This document shows, in pieces, positions 16,913 through 25,958 of a stretch of DNA of 64,000 bases (position 1 is the stretch's first letter; each line of letters begins with the position of its first letter). The notes below the pieces were generated by a model. The model saw nothing but the letters and a program-made list of their open reading frames with translations, did no database searches and was not told the DNA's origin. The translations under genes and the position numbers were made by a program. Origin of the DNA: Gammaproteobacteria bacterium. Lineage in GTDB: Bacteria; Pseudomonadota; Gammaproteobacteria; Eutrophobiales; Eutrophobiaceae. The stretch is from contig JAPOQU010000013.1 in assembly GCA_026710545.1 (NCBI GenBank), forward strand, positions 1 to 64,000, read 5' to 3'.

Positions 16913-19597
16913 TCATAAATTCGGTATTGGAACAACACTTTTTCTTGACCTGGCAGCGCTGACAGCCTGGGTTCGATTATGAACACCCAGTTTGACGTAG
17001 ATGTTGGCCAGGTGGAATTTAACGGTTGACTCACTGATACCAAGGTCTCCGGCAATAACCTTGTTTGGCCTGCCTTCTGTAATTTTATCCAATATTTCGT
17101 CTTCTCGGGGTGTAAACAGACTGGACGGCTTTTGTAGTTTCTCTTCGATCTGCCTGATAATATCCAGCGTAAATTCGGTCAACCTGAGATCAGTGTTCAG
17201 CGTGTTGATATTACGCAGCAGGAGTTTCAATAGAGGGATTATTCTTTTGCCTTCATTGAGCAAGGCACGAATCAGATTCTCCTTCATCGCTTCATCCAGG
17301 CCCATGGATAAGAGGGCCAAGGCCTCTTGCTCCTCCCCCAACTCAGCTAAAACCTCAGCCTTCAGGACATGTAGCTCGATCCGAAAAGGCAGCCGATCTG
17401 CCGCCATCTCTCCTGGTTGGATAGTATTCAGCACTACCAGTGCTTGTTTTGGCTTACCGAGGTACAAGTAGAGTCTGCTCAACACCAGGGTTGCGACCTG
17501 ACATTCCCGCCAGCCAATTTCATTCTGTTCATATAGCTGTCTAAACTGTGTTACCTGGGGATTGTCTCGGACAACTTGTTGGGCTTGTTGCAATTCTCCC
17601 GCGCGGGTCAGCAATTCAACTCGCAGTAAAATCACAAGCCACTGTAATGGTACCATACGTCGCCTGCTGGCAAAGTCGTCAGCAAGCTCCAGCAGCGCCA
17701 GCGCGGGCTCGAGGCCATCCCGGGCAAATACTATGCTGACCGCGGTCGTATAGCTGTTGATGCACACCTCCGATTGGATGGATAAGTGCCCTAGTTGATC
17801 TGAAGCACAATCCAGAAATGCATAGGCGGTATCCATCTCATTGCGTTGGTAATGCACGCCGGCGGTTAACAATTGCACTAACTTCATCAGCGACGCATCA
17901 CTGGCAAGGTGTTGGCGCGTCAGTTCTCCCGCACGGCCGTAATATCTTAGCGCATCATTAAGTCTGCCGCAGGCCATGGAAATTATTCCCAGATCCAGGC
18001 TGGCATGGTATTCAGAATAGAACGCCTGGGCTCTGCCGAGCTTATCTACTGCAGTAAGAGCGGCCATCCGGGCAGCGGAAAACTTCCCTCGCCTGAAATA
18101 CAATAACCATAATGAGCAATAGACCCAGCCATGAAGCCAAAGATCTGAGCCGGATACTTCTTCGCAAGCACGTTCAGTTTCCTCGATTTCTGCTTCCAGG
18201 CTGGGATAGTCCACATAACCGACCAGGATCAACCGCAGCGTACGCGCGTAGCGCAGAAAGTTTGGGCTCGGAGTATAACTTTCTGTAGCTTTCGCCTCGG
18301 CCAGTAATTTCTTTGCCTGATCGATATCACCTTCGTTGGCGAAGATCATGGCTTTCCCAATTTTCAACGATGGGTTTTGATCTATCCAATCATCAGGAAT
18401 GGAAGACAATATCCGTTGCAATAACTCGAATCCTTGTTGCCAACCGAGGTTGGGGCCACCTACTTTCTCAAATAAAGTGGCAGTGAGTTCTATGTCGCCG
18501 GCACGAACCGCGTGTTCAATGGCATCCAAAGCTAAATCATTGTCAGCAAACCATTCGCATGCGCGCTGGTGTAAAGTGATCAGATAGGCTTTTCCTTTTC
18601 GTTTCAGCAGTCTACGCAGATAATCGGCGAGTAAGGAATGGTGGCGATACCAGGTATGCTCGTCGTCGATGGGATCCAGCAAGCCATCTAATGATTTTAA
18701 AATTTCGAAGATTTGTTCGCTATCATCACGACCTAAAATCGTGTTGGATAAATCACTGCAAATCCTGTCCAGAAATGCGGTATCGATTAAAAATTCCTGG
18801 CAAGTCTCCGGTAAAGTTTCCAGTACCTGGTGGGCAAGATAATCGGCTATGTCTTCACGAACACTCCCGTATCGTGCCGGTGGTTTGGAGCCCTGCCGGT
18901 CGTCAAGCCAATGCAAGCGCATGAGCTGCAATGCAATGGGCCATCCCTCGGTCTGATCTGCCACTAAAGTCAACGTATCATCGGTGCTGTCTAATTGCAT
19001 AAACTCACAGATTTCCTGTTCGACGAAGCGTAGTTCGTTGGCGGTCAGTTGCAACAGAAGTCCTTGAGCGCGCAACGCCGAGATGGTCAGGGATGGGAAA
19101 TCTCGGCTGGAGATAGCGAGTTGGAAATTCTCGGGTGACCTTTTGATTAGCAGATCCAATACAATATCAACTTCAGAAGACTCGATGAAATGATAGTCTT
19201 CCAATATAAGGACGGTATTCTCAGAACTTTTTTCCAATTCGCCACACAAGGTAATAACAACTTCCGGCGAGGTGAGTCGGTGCAGGGGATTGCTCATGAA
19301 ATTTCGCAAAGCTTTTAAATCAAGCCCTGCCTCCTGCAAGGCGTTAACGATATACATCAGAACAGTCAGGGCGCTCGAGTCGACGGGATCAAAACTAACC
19401 CAAGCGGTTTTTAGGTTCATTTCAACCCGATGGTTGTACCATTGTGCCAGCAATGTCGATTTGCCGTAGCCCGCAGGTGATTGCACGAGAGTGAGCCGCT
19501 GTTGCTCGTTCATCAAGCGGTTAAGCAAATGCACTCTCGGCAAGGTATGGTCACCGAGTGGTGGTGGGCGGAGTTTTCCAGAAAGAACTGAGTGCAT
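16913..19597 (-). CDS. MalT-like LuxR-family ATP-dependent transcriptional activator
   Basis: A large STAND-type regulator of 894 residues from the ATG at 19597 (MHSVLSGKLRPPPLGDHTLP), which aligns with typical MalT-family starts. An ATG at 19702 adds 35 residues. The order is an NTPase domain with Walker A SPAGYGKSTLL (about residue 45) and Walker B-like LILEDYHFI, then a winged helix, a long TPR-like helical array (about 400-800) and a C-terminal LuxR HTH (FTPREDEILDKITEGRPNKV, ISESTVKFHLANIY). By family knowledge, effector plus ATP triggers oligomerisation and activation. Likely targets are the flanking amidohydrolase and the divergent MFS gene 196 bases away. Confidence 0.9.
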   Translation of the reverse strand: MHSVLSGKLRPPPLGDHTLPRVHLLNRLMNEQQRLTLVQSPAGYGKSTLLAQWYNHRVEMNLKTAWVSFDPVDSSALTVLMYIVNALQEAGLDLKALRNFMSNPLHRLTSPEVVITLCGELEKSSENTVLILEDYHFIESSEVDIVLDLLIKRSPENFQLAISSRDFPSLTISALRAQGLLLQLTANELRFVEQEICEFMQLDSTDDTLTLVADQTEGWPIALQLMRLHWLDDRQGSKPPARYGSVREDIADYLAHQVLETLPETCQEFLIDTAFLDRICSDLSNTILGRDDSEQIFEILKSLDGLLDPIDDEHTWYRHHSLLADYLRRLLKRKGKAYLITLHQRACEWFADNDLALDAIEHAVRAGDIELTATLFEKVGGPNLGWQQGFELLQRILSSIPDDWIDQNPSLKIGKAMIFANEGDIDQAKKLLAEAKATESYTPSPNFLRYARTLRLILVGYVDYPSLEAEIEETERACEEVSGSDLWLHGWVYCSLWLLYFRRGKFSAARMAALTAVDKLGRAQAFYSEYHASLDLGIISMACGRLNDALRYYGRAGELTRQHLASDASLMKLVQLLTAGVHYQRNEMDTAYAFLDCASDQLGHLSIQSEVCINSYTTAVSIVFARDGLEPALALLELADDFASRRRMVPLQWLVILLRVELLTRAGELQQAQQVVRDNPQVTQFRQLYEQNEIGWRECQVATLVLSRLYLYLGKPKQALVVLNTIQPGEMAADRLPFRIELHVLKAEVLAELGEEQEALALLSMGLDEAMKENLIRALLNEGKRIIPLLKLLLRNINTLNTDLRLTEFTLDIIRQIEEKLQKPSSLFTPREDEILDKITEGRPNKVIAGDLGISESTVKFHLANIYVKLGVHNRTQAVSAARSRKSVVPIPNL

Positions 19598-19793
19598 AAT
19601 TCTCAATGATTTGCACCTGCCTGTAGTGATTAGGCTCCGATAACTCCAGTGAGGAACAGAAAAATTTAAGCCACCATTTGAGAAAGGTATTATGCTGAAC
19701 AATTGTTAATCTGGCAAAAAAATGTGGTCTGCCCCAGGGTTATCATGAGTTTTCCTAAACGGTGCGTGGCATAAGAACGGAGAGAGGGTCACA

Positions 19794-21020
19794 ATGACCG
19801 AAGAAATAACAGAATCAACACCAATGAATGGTAAGAGCTTTTTGGGCTACGATTACAAGGCATTACTACTAATCGGAGGCTGCGCTGGAGCCTGGTTTGT
19901 TGGTTACCTGGTTAACGGCATTGCACCGATTTTCATGCAAACGCTTGGTTCAACGTTAGCTATTTCAGAGAGCGCTGCGGGCTACCTGATATCAATAGAG
20001 TTTGCGGGTGCGGGGTTGGCAACCTTATTTGTTGGTGCTCAAGTCGACAGACTTTCAAAACGATCAGTTGCCTTGGCCGGGTGTTTGTTGGCGGTTGCCG
20101 CCAATGTTGGCAGCATGTTCATTGATCATTATGGAAGTTTGTTGGCGATAAGGCTGCTTGCGGGTATCGGAACGGGATCTGCTGTGGTTGGCGGTGCAGC
20201 AGCCGTGGCAAGGTATCGTGAGCCGGAGCGGATGTACGGTGTCGTAAATGTACTGCTGGCAATTTCCTTTTCGGCATCGGTAGTAATCGTCAGTAACGTT
20301 CTGGGAGTATTTGGCAAACCGGGTGTGTTTGGGTTTGTTGCAGTAGCCTATGCCGCGATGATACCCCTGATCTTTCTACTGCCGACTGATATTAATTTAA
20401 GCGGGGAAAAGCAAGAGAGACACAAACTGCCTGTTGTGGGCTTAGGAGTTACTTTCGTTGCTGGTTATGTCATTGCTATGATCGGACAGAACGCTGGCTG
20501 GGTCTTCGCAGTGGCAATTGGTGAGTCCAGTGGGTTCAATCTAGAACAAATTGGTAAAATTATCGGCATTTCGGCCATAAGCGGTGTGGCGGGAGCGATG
20601 CTGTCGGCGTCGATTGGCACACGATTTGGTCGTGCAATTCCGGCGGCCGCAGGGGTATCGGCACTAGGTTTAACCTGGGGTACGATGTGCCTGGTTCCGA
20701 GTTCAACCATGTTTCCCGTCCTTATTATTGTTAATTCGATCTCATTCTATTTTTGTGTCTCGTTTCTGGTTGGCGTGGCGGCCAAGCTTGATGAATGGGG
20801 CCGGTGGGCTTCTGTGACAGCAGGATCAACGTTGTTCGGAAGTATTATAGGACCTGCTGTCGGGGGTATCCTAGTACAGTACGGAGGCATAAATGTACTG
20901 GGCTGGTCAATACTGTGCAGTACCGGTATTTCGCTAACTCTGATTCTATTCGTGGTAATACTCCTCGCCGGCAAGGAGGCCCGCCAGGCGAATACCGCAA
21001 CTACCCCCGATCCGCGCTAA
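19794..21020 (+). CDS. Major facilitator superfamily transporter
   Basis: The 408-residue inner-membrane protein has about 12 hydrophobic segments. The MFS inter-helix motif is seen as VGAQVDRLSKRSVALAG after helix 2. A short charged N-terminus (EEITESTPMNGKSF) precedes helix 1. The start ATG at 19794 has GGAGAGAGG just upstream. It is divergent from the MalT-like regulator and near the exported amidohydrolase, so it probably imports a product of that enzyme. This link is inference. The right flank is the MITE-like element at 21064. Confidence 0.88.
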   Translation: MTEEITESTPMNGKSFLGYDYKALLLIGGCAGAWFVGYLVNGIAPIFMQTLGSTLAISESAAGYLISIEFAGAGLATLFVGAQVDRLSKRSVALAGCLLAVAANVGSMFIDHYGSLLAIRLLAGIGTGSAVVGGAAAVARYREPERMYGVVNVLLAISFSASVVIVSNVLGVFGKPGVFGFVAVAYAAMIPLIFLLPTDINLSGEKQERHKLPVVGLGVTFVAGYVIAMIGQNAGWVFAVAIGESSGFNLEQIGKIIGISAISGVAGAMLSASIGTRFGRAIPAAAGVSALGLTWGTMCLVPSSTMFPVLIIVNSISFYFCVSFLVGVAAKLDEWGRWASVTAGSTLFGSIIGPAVGGILVQYGGINVLGWSILCSTGISLTLILFVVILLAGKEARQANTATTPDPR

Positions 21021-21063
21021 AACCAGGTCCCTTCTAGTCGATGATGGCCTGATACACTAACCT

Positions 21064-21332
21064 CTAGTACTCTTTCAACTTAATATTGACATGTTCAGCG
21101 GGTCGGGAAGCGGTTGAGCGCAAGGCACGCCGCACCGGGAATGGCGCGTCCTTGCCAAGCGGCGTAACGCCGCGGGCGACCGCTTCCCGGCCCGCCCGCA
21201 GGGAGCCACACAGCAACGCCAATACGGCGTTGCAGCCCTTGACAAGGGCGCGCCATTCTCTGCGGGCTGCGCCTTGTCTTGGCGTTGCTGTGTAGCTCTG
21301 AACATGTCAATATTAACTGGAAAGGGTACTAG
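21064..21332. mobile_element. Complete MITE-like element with CTAG ends
   Basis: The 269-base element begins CTAGTACTCTTTCAACTTAA and ends with the inverted counterpart TTAACTGGAAAGGGTACTAG. The terminal inverted repeats are about 37 bases with a few mismatches. Inside are two more inverted repeats: a GC-rich GAAGCGGT arm and a CACAGCAACGCCAA/TTGGCGTTGCTGTG pair. There is no open reading frame of note. Half of it is repeated at 1-130 and one end at 14936-14977. Mobilisation would need a transposase supplied in trans. It fills most of the gap 21021-21406. Confidence 0.7.
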
Positions 21333-21406
21333 TGCCCGGCACTCACTCTCCCTGACCTGCAATGTCCGGCAAAGATTAACCGGCGCTGACTTGAAAATTA
21401 TCCCGG

Positions 21407-23812
21407 TCAGTTAAAATTCCGGCGCACACTGACAGACCAGGTGGCCGGCATGCCGTACACGCCCTCTACACCATTGTTATTGGCAAAACCCGTGATGATA
21501 TAAGCCTCGTCGGCCACGTTGCGTCCCGCCGCGGTAACCGACCATGCATCGGCGGCATCGCGCCAGGTCAGCGAGAGATTCAACAGGGTATAGGCGGGCT
21601 GCACCAGTAACGGCGTATTCCGGTCATCATTGGCGACCTTGCTGGTATGGGACAGGTCAAGCCGCGGCGTCAACGTGCCCATATCACCCAGGTTGATGGA
21701 ATATTGCGCAGCGGCGTTGATGTTCCATTCCGGCGCGTTGATCAGGTCATCATCAATGTCGAAGGCGACACCCTCATCCAGCTTGACGTATTCCGCATCC
21801 AGGTAGCCTACGCCGACCTGCAGTAGCGCTTCGGGTACCGGCACTGCGGTCATTTCCAGTTCAAATCCGAGGATTTCCGCTGCTGCCGCGTTGACCGTGG
21901 ACAGGCCTATGGTGCCTGCACTGTCACTCTCGTCGGAGGTGACCTGCATATCCGTGTAGTCGGTGAAAAATACCGCGCCGTTGAAGCGCATGCGATTATC
22001 AAGCAGGGTGGTTTTGAAACCGCCTTCGTAGACCTTCACGAACTCGGGCCCCGCAACCGGGGCTTCACGCTTTGCCGGAAAGACCCGTTGAGTGAAGGCG
22101 CCGGCCTTGAATCCTTCCGAGTACGAGACGTACGTCATGATATCGTCGGTCCAGCGGAAAGACAGGTTGACATAGGGTTGCACCTCACTTGCATTGGAAT
22201 GGGCCGGCACCATGGGTAACACGCAGGAACCTTCGGTATTGGCAGGTGTCAGCGGCGTCCCCTCACAATCAAACGGCGAGGCAGGCGATATGGACAGCGG
22301 GAACGGGACACCCCTGTCGATACCCACATGGGAGTCCGCGACAAATTCCTTTTCCTCGTCCGTATACCGCACGCCCGCGGTCAGTGATAACTGGTCCGTC
22401 ACGTCAAAAGTGCCCTGGGCAAACACGGCCTTGCTCTCGTTGTCTATCGTGCCGCCGCTGTCGAACACGGTATTGAACGGCAACTCCACCACGTCCAGGT
22501 GCTTGCCCGTTTCCTTCAGGTAATACAACCCGATCATCCATTCCAGGCGATCTTCGAACGCGTTGCCCAGCAACTGGAGTTCCTGGGTGGTCTGTTTTTG
22601 CTCATAGTCGTTGGCGGTGCGGACAATCACGTGGACCGGCAGCTTCGAATGGCCGGTATCCCGGGACCAGAAACCGTCTTCCACCCGGCGGTGCGCAGAA
22701 ATGGATTTTACCGTAAGGTTATCGGTAATATCCCATTCCAGGGTGCCGCTGACACCCCAGACATTCAACTCGGAATCCGGACGTACGGCAACCCCGAACC
22801 GGTCATTGTTACTTAGTTCCGGCGTCGCGCTCAGGTGGCTGCTCCAGGTCTTGAACGGCCCTACCACCCATTGATCGTTGTAACATTTGTCATTTCCGAA
22901 ACGGGCAGGGTCAGTACTGACCACGAAACCGCCGCAGGCCGGGTCGCCGGATACCAGGTTATTAAGTTTGGGGAAGAACCCGTCTTCCGCTACGTCGATC
23001 AGCACATTGGGCGCGGGCGCCTCATCGGTAGTGGAGTAATCTCCGGTTATGTCCACCGTGAGCGCGTCGGACGGCGTCCAGCGGAACGCCAGCCGGCCGG
23101 AGAGGTCTTCGTTATCACCCAGGTCCGGCCCGTCTCCCAGGTTTTTCACGTAACCGTCCCGGTTCCTGGTGGACAAAGAGAGGCTGCCCGCCAGGCTCTC
23201 GCCCATGGGGATGTTCACATAACCGTTGGCGTCAATACGGTCATAACTGCCGGTCGTCACCTCCACCCGGCCGAACACCTTGTCGGTGGACGGCTTCTTG
23301 GTAACCACGGAGATGGCGCCGCCTATGGTATTTCTTCCGAACAATGTGCCCTGGGGGCCGCGCAACACCTCGATCCGTTCCACGTCCACCGTATCCATGA
23401 CCTGGCCGATGGTACGGGCGATATACACCCCGTCCAGGTAAATACCCACACCCGGATCAACGGGCAAGGCCCAGTCGGCGCTGCCGACGCCGCGGATCAT
23501 GACGATGGCTGCCGAATTACCGGCAGCGATTGGCGCGGTAAAATCGAATACGACGTTGGGGGTGAACTCACCCAGGTCGGAGAAGTCAACTGCGCCGCGT
23601 TCCTCCAGGTCGGTAGCAGTGAATGCCGCGACCGATATGGGCGTGTCCTGCAAACTTTCTTCACGCTTTCTGGCGGTTACTACAATCTCCTCCAGGGCGC
23701 CCGCCTGCGCGAGCAATTCGGAAGATGTAGTTACGAGCAGGCAAGCGGACAAAAAAAGCTGGAAAATGCCAACTGCATATCCGGTTTTGTTCCTGGTGTC
23801 GGGATTGGTCAT
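21407..23812 (-). CDS. TonB-dependent outer-membrane receptor
   Basis: The 801-residue protein has a signal peptide (hydrophobic 15-33, cleavage near LLAQA). A plug domain follows: LEEIVVTARKREESLQDTPI, then IMIRGVGSADWALPVDPGVG and VERIEVLRGPQGTLFGRNTI. The long beta-barrel ends in a terminal aromatic residue region (WSVSVRRNFN), as expected for BAM-assembled barrels. Receptors with this IVVTARKR type of plug are abundant in marine and soil gammaproteobacteria and take up siderophores, vitamins or organic substrates. The substrate is unknown. It stands alone, convergent with the MFS gene across the MITE-like element. Confidence 0.92.
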   Translation of the reverse strand: MTNPDTRNKTGYAVGIFQLFLSACLLVTTSSELLAQAGALEEIVVTARKREESLQDTPISVAAFTATDLEERGAVDFSDLGEFTPNVVFDFTAPIAAGNSAAIVMIRGVGSADWALPVDPGVGIYLDGVYIARTIGQVMDTVDVERIEVLRGPQGTLFGRNTIGGAISVVTKKPSTDKVFGRVEVTTGSYDRIDANGYVNIPMGESLAGSLSLSTRNRDGYVKNLGDGPDLGDNEDLSGRLAFRWTPSDALTVDITGDYSTTDEAPAPNVLIDVAEDGFFPKLNNLVSGDPACGGFVVSTDPARFGNDKCYNDQWVVGPFKTWSSHLSATPELSNNDRFGVAVRPDSELNVWGVSGTLEWDITDNLTVKSISAHRRVEDGFWSRDTGHSKLPVHVIVRTANDYEQKQTTQELQLLGNAFEDRLEWMIGLYYLKETGKHLDVVELPFNTVFDSGGTIDNESKAVFAQGTFDVTDQLSLTAGVRYTDEEKEFVADSHVGIDRGVPFPLSISPASPFDCEGTPLTPANTEGSCVLPMVPAHSNASEVQPYVNLSFRWTDDIMTYVSYSEGFKAGAFTQRVFPAKREAPVAGPEFVKVYEGGFKTTLLDNRMRFNGAVFFTDYTDMQVTSDESDSAGTIGLSTVNAAAAEILGFELEMTAVPVPEALLQVGVGYLDAEYVKLDEGVAFDIDDDLINAPEWNINAAAQYSINLGDMGTLTPRLDLSHTSKVANDDRNTPLLVQPAYTLLNLSLTWRDAADAWSVTAAGRNVADEAYIITGFANNNGVEGVYGMPATWSVSVRRNFN

Positions 23813-24011
23813 ATTAGTTCCCCTGTGGAAATTATCTACGCAAAGGTGCCGAGTTTACAGGCTTTCGCCAGGCATGTCTTATAAAATATATATCCCGAAA
23901 ATATCACTGTGTCCTATGACCCGAGACTCACAGGGAAGGGTCTTGTTACAACAGGACTTGAGGCGGATTATCATTTATAATCGCTTATTTACTGGAAACT
24001 TGGAGAACTTC

Positions 24012-24641
24012 TTGGACGCATACTCATCAGAAACGCAACAGGTCGAGGAAATTAAGAAGTGGTGGCGTGAAAACGGCTTGTCCGTCGTGCTCGGCCTGAC
24101 ACTGGGTGTATCCGGCATTTTCGGCTGGCGTTACTGGCAGGACGTGAAAGTGGAACAGGCAGAAGCCGCTTCCGTTCTGTACTCCGACATGATCGCCGCC
24201 TTCGTGAACGATGACACGGCAGACGCCCGGGATAATGCCGACAGGATACTGGCGGATTACAGGAACACCACTTACGGTGTCTTCGCCATGCTGGGACTGG
24301 CCCGGCTGGCCGTAGCCGATGATGACCTGGACGCCGCCGAATCACACCTGCGCGAGGCGCTTGAACAGAACAGGGATGCCTCATTTTCTCACGTCATCCG
24401 CATGAGGCTGGTGCGCGTCCTGATCAGCCAGGACAGGCTGGATGAAGCAAGCAGCATGATAAACCGGCACGGAACAGGAGAGTTTGCTTCCGCCTATGAC
24501 GAGTTGATGGGAGATATCAGCGCCCTGCAGGGAGACTTCGAAGCCGCGCGCGCCGCATATCAGCAGTCCATCAACGGGGCGCTCGCCGCGGGACGGGATA
24601 TTTCCACCCTTGAACTCAAACTCAACAATATTGGACAATAG
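24012..24641 (+). CDS. yfgM: YfgM-type ancillary SecYEG/chaperone protein
   Basis: A TTG start at 24012 is preferred: GGAG lies six bases upstream and the resulting DAYSSETQQVEEIKKWWREN aligns with the E. coli YfgM N-terminus. It gives 209 residues. One transmembrane helix follows (about 20-40, GLSVVLGLTLGVSGIFGWRY), then periplasmic TPR-like repeats (AMLGLARLAVADDDLDAAESH and EASSMIN...GDISALQGDFEAAR). YfgM links the Sec translocon to periplasmic chaperones. bamB begins 48 bases downstream and der follows, the conserved gammaproteobacterial order. hisS, the usual upstream neighbour, is absent here; a TonB receptor lies there instead. Confidence 0.9.
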   Translation: MDAYSSETQQVEEIKKWWRENGLSVVLGLTLGVSGIFGWRYWQDVKVEQAEAASVLYSDMIAAFVNDDTADARDNADRILADYRNTTYGVFAMLGLARLAVADDDLDAAESHLREALEQNRDASFSHVIRMRLVRVLISQDRLDEASSMINRHGTGEFASAYDELMGDISALQGDFEAARAAYQQSINGALAAGRDISTLELKLNNIGQ

Positions 24642-24688
24642 CCGTCTCCGGTAGTTGGTTCTTGGTTGCTGGTTACTGGAAACTGAAC

Positions 24689-25900
24689 ATGCGATATATC
24701 ACCCTGCTCATACTTGCGGTAATCCTGTCAGGCTGCGCCGCGACGGAAAGAGTGACAAATTATTTCAAGGGGGGCAGCGACAACGCCGAACCTCCCAACC
24801 CCCTGGTCGAATTCAGGCCGCTTGTCAACGTTATCCAGCTCTGGAAAAAAAATAACGGTGTAGGTACGGATGAACAATACCTGAAGCTGGCGCCGGTCAT
24901 CGTCAATCAGCGCCTGTATATTGTCGATTCGGCCGGCAGCATCGGGGCAATGGATGCGACAAACGGCAAACGCTTATGGCAGAAAAAGATTGCCGCGTCT
25001 GAATCAATCGACGGTAAATCCGGCTGGTTACGGGGTGGCGATATCCATATAACGGGCGGCCCCGGCTACGGTGAGAATACGCTCATGGTCGGTTCCCTTG
25101 AGGGTGAAATCATATCCCTGTCCTCAGAAAACGGCAGTGAACTGTGGCGTACACGGGTTTCCAGTGAGGTGTTATCCGCTCCGCAACGGGACTCGGATAT
25201 CGTTATCGTCAGGACAATCGACGGCAAGGTATTCGGTATCGATGGCGACAAGGGAAGAAGACTGTGGATTTATGACCGGACGGTGCCGCCGCTGACTCTC
25301 AGGGGCACGAGCACGCCGGCAATAGACAGCGGCATCGTGGTGGCCGGATTCGACGGCGGAAAAATGGCCGCGCTGGATGTGCGCACCGGTAAACTGCTTT
25401 GGGAAACCAGCATATCCGCCGCCCGGGGACGCTCCGAACTCGAACGGATGGTCGATATCGATTCCGAACCCATGATAGTAGACGGCACTGTCTATATCGC
25501 CACGTTCCAGGGCCATGTAGCAGCGGTGCAACTGGAAACAGGCCGCATCCTGTGGAGCAGCGATCTCTCTTCCTATGCCGGTTTCAGCGCGGATGAACAA
25601 AACATCTATGTCAGTGACGAGGAAAGCCATGTGTGGGCGCTGGACAGGTTCAGCGGGTCGGTACTGTGGGAGCAGGATAACCTGCACGCCCGGGCGATCA
25701 CCGCGCCCGCCGCTATCGGCGATCAAATCGTCGTAGGCGACCTGGAAGGCTATTTACACTGGATCAGCAAAAAAACCGGTGAGTTCACCGCCCGGGAACG
25801 ACTGTGCAAGGACCCTGTCATTGCAAAACCTATTGTAGTCGGCAAGATAGCCTACGCATATTGCAGTGACGGCCGCCTGGCTGCCTATACCTACCGCTGA
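24689..25900 (+). CDS. bamB: Outer membrane assembly lipoprotein BamB
   Basis: The start at 24689 places a lipoprotein signal MRYITLLILAVILSGC with the lipidated Cys at residue 16; an in-frame ATG at 24662 would spoil it. The 403-residue protein is an eight-bladed PQQ-type beta-propeller with repeated motifs such as VDSAGSIGAMDATNGKRLWQ, LDVRTGKLLWETSI and VQLETGRILWSSDL. BamB binds BamA and aids folding of beta-barrel proteins in the outer membrane. It sits between yfgM and der as usual. A palindrome separates it from der. Confidence 0.95.
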   Translation: MRYITLLILAVILSGCAATERVTNYFKGGSDNAEPPNPLVEFRPLVNVIQLWKKNNGVGTDEQYLKLAPVIVNQRLYIVDSAGSIGAMDATNGKRLWQKKIAASESIDGKSGWLRGGDIHITGGPGYGENTLMVGSLEGEIISLSSENGSELWRTRVSSEVLSAPQRDSDIVIVRTIDGKVFGIDGDKGRRLWIYDRTVPPLTLRGTSTPAIDSGIVVAGFDGGKMAALDVRTGKLLWETSISAARGRSELERMVDIDSEPMIVDGTVYIATFQGHVAAVQLETGRILWSSDLSSYAGFSADEQNIYVSDEESHVWALDRFSGSVLWEQDNLHARAITAPAAIGDQIVVGDLEGYLHWISKKTGEFTARERLCKDPVIAKPIVVGKIAYAYCSDGRLAAYTYR

Positions 25901-25911
25901 ATACAATCGGA

Positions 25912-25943
25912 AATCAGGCATTACGAATTCGTAATGCCTGATT
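25912..25943. terminator. 32-base perfect palindrome between bamB and der
   Basis: AATCAGGCATTACGAA is followed directly by its reverse complement. It lies 11 bases after bamB and 15 before der, so a transcript hairpin could modulate read-through. No U-tract follows, and termination is uncertain. Confidence 0.5.
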
Positions 25944-25958
25944 CCAAATTGATCCCCC

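Noticed and set aside
1-21332. Composite transposon bounded by the inverted 130-base repeats
   Set aside because: No transposase, no visible target duplication, and a full element exists at one end, so separate MITE copies explain it more simply.
22835-23884. Long open frame opposite the TonB receptor (about 350 codons)
   Set aside because: It is antisense to a clear TonB receptor gene, has no recognisable motif, and reflects the codon bias of the real gene.
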